The notes under the pieces: model-generated | The model's input: only the letters and a program-made list of their open reading frames with translations | Told to the model about the DNA's origin: nothing | Database searches by the model: none | In this document: positions 1 to 8,300 of the stretch, piece after piece | How positions within the stretch are numbered: the stretch's first letter is position 1 | How the letters are laid out: every line of letters begins with the position of its first letter | Position numbers and translations under genes: made by a program | NCBI GenBank assembly: GCA_013044465.1 | Contig: JABEUL010000287.1 | Span: 1-12,703, forward strand | Direction: 5' to 3' | From: Acidimicrobiales bacterium | Lineage (GTDB): Bacteria; Actinomycetota; Acidimicrobiia; Acidimicrobiales; JABEUL01 | Length of the DNA: 12,703 bases

Positions 1-69
1 CTGGCCCGGGTAGATCTCCCCATTGACACTGCCACAATTTCAAATAAACTGTTAGACGTAAGCTATTAA
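1..69 (+). CDS. C-terminal tail of an upstream protein (partial, 5' end outside window)
   Basis: Frame 1 is open from the first base and ends at TAA 67-69, giving 22 residues that end in KLLDVSY. The other two forward frames hit stops within the first 25 bases. The stop lies 9 bases before the next ATG and touches the AAGGAGG ribosome binding site of the WXG100 gene, as expected for a tightly packed operon. The fragment is too short to identify. By context it could belong to a type VII secretion component, but nothing in these residues shows that. Confidence 0.5.
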   Translation: MARVDLPIDTATISNKLLDVSY

Positions 70-74
70 GGAGG
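68..74 (+). promoter_or_regulatory. Strong Shine-Dalgarno site of the first WXG100 gene
   Basis: AAGGAGG lies 4 bases upstream of ATG 79. This is the strongest ribosome binding site in the window, consistent with high expression of a small secreted protein. Confidence 0.75.
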
Positions 75-78
75 ATAT

Positions 79-348
79 ATGTCTTTTTACGGTATGGATG
101 TTGATCAGGTTCGTCAGTTGGCAAATCAGATGTCGCAAGCTGCGGGGGAGATTGAGTCACTTAGCGCTCAATTGACCTCAGCACTTAACTCGACCCAGTG
201 GGTTGGACCAGATCAACAGCGTTTTATGAGTGAGTGGACTTCACAGCACTCACCAAATCTAAGAAATGTTTGTCAAGGTCTACATCAGGCTGCTCAGCTT
301 GCTATCCAGAATGCCAACCAGCAGGAGCAGGCTTCCACCGGAAATTAG
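79..348 (+). CDS. WXG100 family protein (ESX/type VII secretion substrate), short form
   Basis: An 89-residue protein of typical WXG100 length. The W-x-G turn is W41-V42-G43, between two predicted amphipathic helices (about 5-38 and 47-85). Family members are small helical hairpins that form dimers and leave the cell through type VII (ESX) secretion systems. An H57-S58-P59 motif and the following L..V..GL..AA pattern recur in the next protein, so the two are paralogues and plausible heterodimer partners. No clear YxxxD/E secretion motif is visible at the C-terminus, which is common outside mycobacteria. The ATG has a near-ideal Shine-Dalgarno. The family call is firm; secretion and partner choice are inference. 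Confidence 0.9.
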   Translation: MSFYGMDVDQVRQLANQMSQAAGEIESLSAQLTSALNSTQWVGPDQQRFMSEWTSQHSPNLRNVCQGLHQAAQLAIQNANQQEQASTGN

Positions 349-357
349 TCATAAGAT

Positions 358-392
358 GTGCTCTGTCAGGTAGTTCTTATCTGACAGAGCAC
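358..392 (+). promoter_or_regulatory. Intergenic hairpin between the two WXG100 genes
   Basis: GTGCTCTGTCAG (358-369) is followed by its exact reverse complement CTGACAGAGCAC (381-392), a perfect 12-bp stem around 11 bases. The inner bases can add up to four weaker pairs (G-U, U-A, A-U, G-U), leaving a UUC loop. No U-rich tract follows, so it is not a canonical intrinsic terminator. Its position after the first stop and before the second ribosome binding site suggests a partial attenuator, an RNA-processing site or a 3'-end stabiliser that raises the level of the short protein relative to the long one. Confidence 0.7.
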
Positions 393-412
393 CATATAAC
401 GGGAGATAGCAA

Positions 413-1360
413 GTGGCACAAATGTGGGGAGCAAACCCAGATGAACTAGATGCACTAGCGCTCAGAGTTCAAGGAGCAGCAGAGGCACTCGATACAATAC
501 GGGGCCAAATTAATGCTGGGCTATTAAGCGCTCGCTGGGAGGGCCCAGATGCAAATATGTCAAGAGAACTTTGGAGCTCAAAACATTCTCCAATGCTTGA
601 AAACTCCGTATCTGGACTCAGAGAAGCTGCAACACTTTTAAAGTCCAATGCACAGGCTCAGAGAGAGGCAAGTGGTGTTGGCGGTGGGAGTTCTGGGAGC
701 TGGTTCAAGACAATTGAGGGATTTTTTGGTAATAAAACTGCCCAAGGGGTTGCTGGCGGGTTTAGCTTTTTTTCAGGTCTAGAGTCTATTTTCCAAGTTG
801 GAGAGGGTGGGATGAAGACGATTGCTACTTTAGAACATGATCCTGTATTTGGATACTTCATGACGCTTGAAAGAGTAGAAACTAATGGAATACTGGGGAC
901 CATTGCAGATTCGGGAGTACTTGACGTAGCTTCCAAGGTCTTAGCGCCGTTGGGGGTGGCGGTTTCACTATTTCAACTTGCTCATAGTGCGCCTGCTTTT
1001 TTTAGCTCACTCCAAAAAACCGGTTGGAGTGTCCCGACGGTTGAAAATGGGCTGAGTTCGGTATCAGATATTGCAGAAGGAGCCGGAGGAGTTATGCTCC
1101 TTACCCCTGCAGCACCAGTTGGGGCCGTACTAATAGCGGCAGGTGCTGGCATTCAGTTAGGTGAATTTGTTTACAACTTAGATCCAAATATGCTGAGCGA
1201 TGCTTCGAGGGGTGCCCAATATATTGGGGGCCAAGTTGTGAGCGGAGTTGAAGACGTCGGAAAAGGAGTAATTCAAGGAGCTGGAACTGCTGTAAATGAT
1301 GTCAGTAGTACAGTAGGCAACTTCGTAAGTAATATACATGTTAGCTTCCCACCTTGGTAA
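413..1360 (+). CDS. WXG100 protein with long hydrophobic C-terminal extension (candidate type VII secretion substrate)
   Basis: A 315-residue protein starting at GTG 413, with GGGAG at 401-405, 7 bases upstream. Residues 1-88 form a WXG100 domain with W42-E43-G44 and an H58-S59-P60 motif matching the preceding protein. A Gly/Ser linker (about 88-96) leads to a 220-residue extension: a Gly/Phe-rich part, two hydrophobic stretches (about 175-190 and 222-250), and a C-terminal run of short Gly/Val/Ala amphipathic segments (about 266-305) ending in PPW. I recognise no catalytic motif in the extension. Fusion of a WXG100 head to a large C-terminal module is the usual design of type VII secretion effectors and cell-surface substrates. 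The hydrophobic helices could suit membrane insertion, but no toxin family is assigned. No immunity-protein candidate is evident next to it; the following gene looks more like a chaperone. Confidence 0.8.
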   Translation: MAQMWGANPDELDALALRVQGAAEALDTIRGQINAGLLSARWEGPDANMSRELWSSKHSPMLENSVSGLREAATLLKSNAQAQREASGVGGGSSGSWFKTIEGFFGNKTAQGVAGGFSFFSGLESIFQVGEGGMKTIATLEHDPVFGYFMTLERVETNGILGTIADSGVLDVASKVLAPLGVAVSLFQLAHSAPAFFSSLQKTGWSVPTVENGLSSVSDIAEGAGGVMLLTPAAPVGAVLIAAGAGIQLGEFVYNLDPNMLSDASRGAQYIGGQVVSGVEDVGKGVIQGAGTAVNDVSSTVGNFVSNIHVSFPPW

Positions 1361-1373
1361 ATTAGGAGAAAGA

Positions 1374-2174
1374 ATGCAAGAAGATAAACCACTTATAATC
1401 ACCGCTGAAGAGTTATTTCTCTTTTCGCTATCAAGAGACCTTCCCTATATTCCAGGCGTACCCGCTGCTATGAACTCGAAAGCAGATTCAGCAGGTCTCG
1501 AGCCAACTCTTGATCTTGCCGCTCGTGTGCTTGCAAGCAGAGGTATTCCACCGGCTCTCGGAGAAGGCCAGGAGTCCAACTCCCCCAACGAAGTACTCTT
1601 AAAGCTCTTGTGTAGTCCAGAGCTTAGAGTTGTCGTGTCCATTTTTGATGCTAAAGATTCAATAGTCTGGGATATGGTTAAAAGTAATGGAAAAGCTCTC
1701 CTGCATGCATGGGGGAGAGCAAATGAGCACCTTATATCTGAGTTTGAAATAACAGAGTTTTATGACAGGCTTTGTAGCCTTTCTGGAATATCAATAATGG
1801 ATGATTCTCCTGATCACGCCTGTGATGCAATTGAGATCAAAGAAGTGTCAAAACTCTCCGATCTTGACTCCGAGACTGTAATTGGGAAGATTAAACAATG
1901 GAACCCTAATTCCAAATGTGCAGAAGTTGACTCCACCAGTCTGGCTGCATCGCTTAAAGGTGAGTCACCGACAGTTTTGATAACGTTCAACGGCAGCGAC
2001 TCCGACGTTTCTCGTGTGGCGCTTTCAAGTTGGATGCCTTCAACTTCGTCTTCCGCATGGCTAGTCCAATCCACAGGTGACCAGAACTCCGATCCTGAAA
2101 ATGTAAAGTTAAGCCACGTTGACAAAAGTGACCTTGAGTTAGCGTTAAAAAGTGCTCTAGAGAGGGTGTCCTAG
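1374..2174 (+). CDS. EspG-like type VII secretion chaperone (tentative)
   Basis: A soluble 266-residue protein with no signal peptide or membrane segment. ATG 1374 is chosen because AGGAG (1364-1368) lies 5 bases upstream; an in-frame ATG at 1338 lies inside the preceding gene and has no such site. EspG proteins (250-300 residues) are cytosolic chaperones that bind ESX substrates before export. Resemblances: an N-terminal L.IT.EE segment followed by LP (residues 8-24), an LAARVLASRGI helix (48-58), and an LL..LCSPELRVVVSI element (75-90) like the L..L..P...V.V strand of that family. It directly follows the WXG100 pair by 13 bases, the expected site for a substrate chaperone. The similarity is judged by eye and is weak; an ordinary hypothetical protein or an immunity protein for the preceding gene remain alternatives. 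Confidence 0.45.
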   Translation: MQEDKPLIITAEELFLFSLSRDLPYIPGVPAAMNSKADSAGLEPTLDLAARVLASRGIPPALGEGQESNSPNEVLLKLLCSPELRVVVSIFDAKDSIVWDMVKSNGKALLHAWGRANEHLISEFEITEFYDRLCSLSGISIMDDSPDHACDAIEIKEVSKLSDLDSETVIGKIKQWNPNSKCAEVDSTSLAASLKGESPTVLITFNGSDSDVSRVALSSWMPSTSSSAWLVQSTGDQNSDPENVKLSHVDKSDLELALKSALERVS

Positions 2175-2342
2175 TTGTATCCAGGAGATTTTAGCACTTT
2201 AGCTTCCAAACTATGCCGTTTAGGTAGAATCCTTTAATGAGGATGATTCCAAATGCATTTTTGTAGTCGCAATGGTCTGGAGATTTCGGCTGGGTATGAG
2301 TTGGCAAAAAAGTCAGAGTTAGAAGTTTGCTAGGAGTCGGTT
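2175..2342 (+). other. 168-base intergenic gap before the giant surface protein gene
   Basis: This is the longest non-coding stretch in the window. It holds no convincing ORF, tRNA or terminator. A weak imperfect hairpin (ATCCT 2229-2233 with AGGAT 2240-2244) and a TAGAAT hexamer (2225-2230) resembling a -10 box are present, but no good -35 box stands at the right distance. The gap is the most likely place for a separate promoter for the downstream envelope genes. Confidence 0.35.
2332..2336 (+). promoter_or_regulatory. Shine-Dalgarno that decides a CTG start
   Basis: AGGAG (2332-2336) lies 6 bases before CTG 2343. It directly follows the in-frame stop TAG 2331-2333, so translation in this frame cannot begin further upstream. 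The next in-frame standard start, GTG 2424, has no Shine-Dalgarno and sits inside the membrane segment. The spacing supports initiation at the CTG. Confidence 0.6.
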
Positions 2343-5300
2343 CTGAATTTTGCAACTAGATACTTAAAGAAAGCAAGCTCTTGGATAAGGTCACACAAGT
2401 CCGTTTCCGGTCAGATATTCGGAGTGATTCTGATTATTATTTCCCTCGTAGTAGCTGCATATGTTTCTAAAGGAGTTCAAGTTGCAAAGGTAAACTTGAG
2501 CGATGATTCAGTCTGGGTTACTAAGACGTCTGATTTTTTTATTGGAAGGTTAAATCATCAGATTGAACAGTTAGATGGCGCAGCTAATACGAATCAAACT
2601 CTTTCAGATATTTATCAAGATGGTTTAAATGTCTTTGCATACGATATGCCACAAGGATTGCTAAGGCCGCTTGATCCCGCCTCCGTTACCCTTGGAACTA
2701 GCATTTCTATTGGGCAGAACTCGCAAGTTTCTATGGGAGGTGGTTACATCGGGATTCTTTCTGAAAGTAGCCACGACTTATACATTGCTACTTATGGCCA
2801 GATTGAGAACTTTAGTTTGCGAGATAAACCAGCTCTTAGTAATCTGTCTCTATCAACAGAGATGATTTCGGGATTGGATGGGATTGTACATCTAATAGAT
2901 CCAACAAATGGAGCCATAACTAATATTTATTCAGATAGTGGTGGAGTTCTACATAGTTCAGTTGACTCAACTGGTCTAACTGGAGAGCTTTCCATCTCCG
3001 CAGTTGGATCACAACCAGTGGCATTAGATGTACGCAGTGGTGAACTCTGGTTGCCAAACGGAGCGAAAGTCAAAGTACCCGGAACTAAATTTGCTTTGCA
3101 ACAGCCATCGACTGGCAGCAGCTCAGTTTATGTTTCGTCTGACTCAGGGCTTTTTCAAATTCCAATAGATGGTGGAACTCCTGTGAATATAGCTGGCTCG
3201 ATTAAGGTAGCAGGCCCTCCCGTAGCCCCTGTGTTCGCCCAAGGCTGCATCAATGCTGCTTGGAAAAATAGTGCCAACTATGTATATCAGTGCGGAAATC
3301 TGCCGCCGATTTCATCACCAATTAGTGGAATTTCCAGTAGTGATCAACTTGTCTTTAGGGTAAATGATGGCGTGGTTGCACTCAATGATACCCAAAACGG
3401 CAACGTTTGGTTGATTGCAAACAATAAAACTGTTTTAGTAAATAACTGGGCTCAATTGCAATTAGCTTCTCACCCTCAAACTAAACCCGGCGGAACTGGT
3501 AAAGCTAATGCATTGGATTCCACACCAAACCTTCCTCCTGTTGCCAATCCGGCATATTTTGGTGCTCATCCAGGGGAATTAACAGTACTACCTGCTCTAA
3601 TATACGACTCTGATCCTAGCGGAAATATTCTCACCTTAGTTAGTCCCACATCGCTGCCTTCTTCACAGGGTCAGCTTGAAATTATTGACTCAGGACAGGA
3701 GTTTCAATTTACTCCTAATTCAAATGCGAGTGGAACAATCCAGTTTCCCTACACAATTTCTGATGGCAAAGGGGGAACTGCTAGCTCAGAAGTCATAGTA
3801 CAGATATACCCTCGATCGGTAGATATCCCGCCAAAGATTCCCTCGAAAGCGCCAGAGTTGACTGTAGGTGAGGGACAAGTCATTACATTCAATGCCCTAG
3901 AGGGCTGGTGGGATCCAGTAGGAAATCCAATGGAGCTTACAGGAGTTTCTGGAGATACAGCTGACACGATATCGTTTTTGGCTAGTGGCACAGTTATTTT
4001 CCGTGCCACTGGTCCGCCAATTTTTAGGGTACTAAACATCACAGTTAGTGACGACCAAGGTGAAAGCTCAACTGAGCAAATAGGCATTACGGTTTTGCCA
4101 TCCGGCCAGTCAACACCACCCGTTGCACCCAATATTTATGAGACCACCAGGACTTTGGTGCCACTTGATATCAATCCCCTTGCTGGCATAGTAGATCCAA
4201 ACGGTGCGCCACTAAGATTGGCCTCAGTTTCTGGAGGTGGTAGCGCTCAAGTTACACCGGATTATATTGATGGAACTATTGGGTTTCTCGCCTCCACACC
4301 AGGTACGTACTATATTGATTACACTATTGCTGACGAACCATTTTCTGGCACTCCGCAAGTTAGCAATAATGCAGTAATAAGAGTAGATGTGAGTTCTCCT
4401 GAAACCTCTAGCCAGCCAATTGCCGGGGTCAACTTCGCTTACTTAAGTCCCGGAGTTCCCAACTATGTTCACGTGCTTTCAAATGCGAGCGATCCAAATG
4501 GAAGTATTTTAGTGGTGCAATCCGTTGACGTTCCACCTGGAATCCCAGTAACTGCTTCGGTATACAAAGATCAAGAGGTGGTAGTAACTTCTAATCAAAT
4601 TGTCTCAGGCTCAGAGACAATTTATTACACCATTAGTGATGGGGTTAACTCTACAACTGCTCCAATAGTGATTCTTCCAGCTTCTAACTCAGCCAACCCT
4701 GGGCCAGTTACCGTTCCTATGACTGCTACTGCAATGGAGGGAAGTGTAGTTGACCTAAACCCATTAAGTCTAGATAGCGATCCAAACGGAGGTGCTCTTA
4801 CAATAGCAGCACAAAGTGTAAAAGTTGATACGTCTCAGGGCGGAATAGGCGGATTTGCATTTGCCGATAACAACACTATCGAGTATCAAGCACCTTTAGA
4901 TACTGGTCAGGCAGTTATTGAATATTCAGTTTCAAATAGTCAAGGATTAACATCAAGCTCTACTATCGACGTAAATGTAGTCCCGTTTTCTGCGCAGACT
5001 AATCAAGCACCAGTACCAGTACCTATTGTTGCCAGAGTTATCTCTGGAAGCTCGGTGGTTATTAATATACCTACTGCTTCCATATCGCCAAGTGGAGAAT
5101 CTGTTTCTTTAGTAGGAGTCACAAGTGAGCCACAGCTTGGATTCATTTCATCTCAAAGTCCCAATTCAATTACCTACCAAGCCTATTCGAACAAAAGCGG
5201 AACCGACACATTTACATATGAGATGAGAAGTCAAGATGGCCAGGTTGCCTCGTCTACAATTTCAGTTGGAGTAGCCCCCCTTCCAGGAATTGTTGGAGCC

Positions 5301-8300
5301 CCGGTTGCCCCTCCTCAAAATATAACTGCCCAGCCAGGTAGAACAGTAGATGTTCCTGTGCTTAATAATGACTACAGTCCAGAAGGTCTAACTATTGGAC
5401 TTGATGCCTCAGTTCCACTGCAAGTATCAAACGCAACTGCCTCAATTTCTGGTTCAAATATTGAAGTTCACACTCCGTCTTCTAATCACTCTAGTTCGAC
5501 TATTACTTATACTATTACTGATTTTCATGGAAGACAAAGTAGTGGTGAGCTTACAGTCACAACTGACTCCAGCTACAAGGCACTTCCTGTAGTCAAAGAT
5601 ATTGTTGTTTCAACTGTGGCTTTCAACGCTGCAAGCATTACGGTAAATTTGCTTGAAAATGCCAGTGATCCAGACGGCACTCAGTCCGATTTAAAGGTAG
5701 TTTCGATCCCCAATAGCGGCGGAAGGGCAACTCTACTTTCAGCTTCGCAAGCTTCATTTTCATTGACCAACGAATGGGAGACTTACGTATATAGCGTGCA
5801 AGGCCAAGATGGCCAGTCGTCAGCAACTGTTACTGTTCCTCCACTTAAGACCAACAACTTTTCATTAATTCCTGGGTCAATAGTTGTAACTGATGCAAAT
5901 ACTCCAGTAACATTTGACGTTAATAGCTATATTAAAGATTCAGCAGAACTGCCAGTATTACTAAGTAGCTCTGCTGGTGTTAGTGGCTCAGAAGGTATAG
6001 CGACTGCAATCAGCCAAAAATCGATTACCTTTAGTCCAACTCATGATTATGCAGGCCCTGCATCAATTTTAGTCACAGTAGACGACTCAGTCGGAAGCTT
6101 AAGCCAAGAGATCACAATTCCAGTTGAGATTAAACCAACAGTCGTGCAGCCGCCTATCTTCTATGGCCCGACTATTAATGCAGCACTTGGCAAGAATTTA
6201 GTAGTAGATCTAATGACCTATACGACTACCTTCAGTTCAAACCAATCAGTTAATTTTTCGGCTCTGACGGGAGCCCCAAGTAACTTAGGTGCTGTCCTTT
6301 CGGGCAGTTCGCTTTCTATTACGCCTCAAGGCATCAAATCAGGGACCGAAATTGTGGTCTCCTTTACGCTTTCAAGTGGAGTGTCTAGTAGTACTGGAAG
6401 CGTACAATTTGACATTGTTAGCTCAACTGCTCCACTTGCCACAACGACGCCAGCTTTTGTAACTGTTAACCAAGGGGTGGAAGTGGCAGTAGATGTTCTT
6501 AAATCATACGTAGTTAACCCAATTCCGACACAGCCCATGACTGTTCTTTCTGCGACCGTTTCTACTGGTCAGGGAGTTGCTTACGTCAGTGCACCTGGAG
6601 TAGTTACCTTTACCTCTTCTAAGAGTTATTCCGGACAAGCAGTAGTTAGCTACGTAGTCGAAGATGGAACGAAAGACATTAGTCGCGAGGTGTCGGGAGT
6701 GATAAATATTACAGTTCTTGGAGTGCCAGGGGTGACATCGGCACCTAACGTTGTTTCTATTGGAGATTCTTCAGTCGAACTTTCTTATTCAACTCCGGCT
6801 AGCAATGGCTCACCTATTTATGAGTATTTGATTTCAGGTGGCACACAACCACTCATCTGCAATTCCAATCTTTGTACTGTTACTGGACTTAACAATGGAG
6901 TTAGTTATCAATTCGAGGTCGCGGCCATAAATAAAGTTGGTCAAGGACCACCAAGCCAGCCATCAAAAGCGGTTATGCCAAACGTAGTACCCTCAGCGCC
7001 TGGTGCACCCCAAGTAAGTTTTGGAAACGCAAGTGTCAAGATCTCTTGGGCTGCTCCATCCAACAAGGGGACGCAAATCTTGTGTTACAACCTATCAATA
7101 ACCCCGAACCAGGGAACTAATCCCGGCTGCATAAGTGCAACATCATATACATGGCCAGGACTTACAAATGGTTCATCGTATACTTTCGAGGTACAGGCAG
7201 TTAATCTTGCGGGAGCTGGATCCTTTAGCCCGTCGTCGGTTCCAATTGTACCTGCAACTGTGCCAAATGCCCCTGGGCGAGCCAGTGACTCCTGGGATAC
7301 CTCAGACCCAACTGGATCTAAGTTGAATGTAACATGGAACACTCTAACTACAATTTCTCAAGATGGAGGTGATGCAATTTCTTACTACACTGTTTATGTC
7401 TACCAAGGTTCATCTTTGATTAACAGCATCAAAGTACCGGCTGCATCTGGGACAACTATGACCTATCAGGTTTCTGGACTTTCGACAGGAAATTCCTACA
7501 CCTTTACAGTAAGTGCTACAAATAAGGCGGGAACTTCGCAACCCAGTCCAATGTCCAGTGCCATGACGCCGTACTCTCAGGTTTCAAATGTTGGGAATCT
7601 TTCAGTGAACTCACCTCCAACAAGTGGATACGTCACACTTAACTTCTCGACTCCCACTCCGAATCAATCACTTAGCTATTATTACATCGAAAATGGTGGA
7701 TCCAAAGTGGGATTTTCTGGTCCGGGTGGGACCGTATCGGGACTTACAAATGGACAGAGTTACACTTTCCAGGTCGAAGCCTGCAATCCGGAGTTCTGTG
7801 ATTCACCAAGCAACTCAGTTTCTTACACTCCAGATGCACCGCCATCTCCTCCGAAAATATCAGTGGTTCAAGGCAGTACTACCGTAACATTTAACTGGAC
7901 TAACCCTTCGTCAAATGGCTGCCCGATCTCTTCAGTTAGCTACACAATACCTGGAGTAAATTCAGGAACGGTTGGTGCTCCAGGAGGTGGAAGCGATACT
8001 GCTGGAACTGGATATAGCCAGACATACTCTATAGATCTGACAGCAACGGATACCTGTGGACTTAGCTCTACGGCATCAGCTAGCGGATCAACCGGACCGC
8101 CTCCTCCTCCGGCTGAGAAAGTAACCATATCACCGGGAGCATATACGACATCTGTTAGTGGTTGTTCTGGAGGTTGTTACTACGTGGATGCAACTTTAAG
8201 CGGTTTTGCTCCAAATACGACATACAATTTCTTATGTACTGACAACGGAAGTGAGTTTTGGCCCTCTCCTAACCCTGCGTCATATGCTCAAGTGACTACA

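Noticed and set aside
2225..2230. TAGAAT as a -10 promoter box before the giant gene; the same hexamer occurs at 8460-8465 before moxR.
   Set aside because: Neither has a convincing -35 box at 16-18 bases (best is CTTCCA, 3 of 6 matches). Both gaps may hold promoters, but these calls are not supportable.
3749..4132. Long minus-strand open frames inside the giant gene and other genes, including 10178-10669 and 10690-11058.
   Set aside because: They oppose genes with clear domain motifs, lack ribosome binding sites and have low-complexity unrecognisable products; they are antisense shadows.
3526..8097. Possible recent tandem duplication or recombination-prone DNA repeats in the giant gene.
   Set aside because: The repeats are similar only at protein level; the longest repeated DNA word I noticed is 14 bases, so there is no sign of recent expansion.
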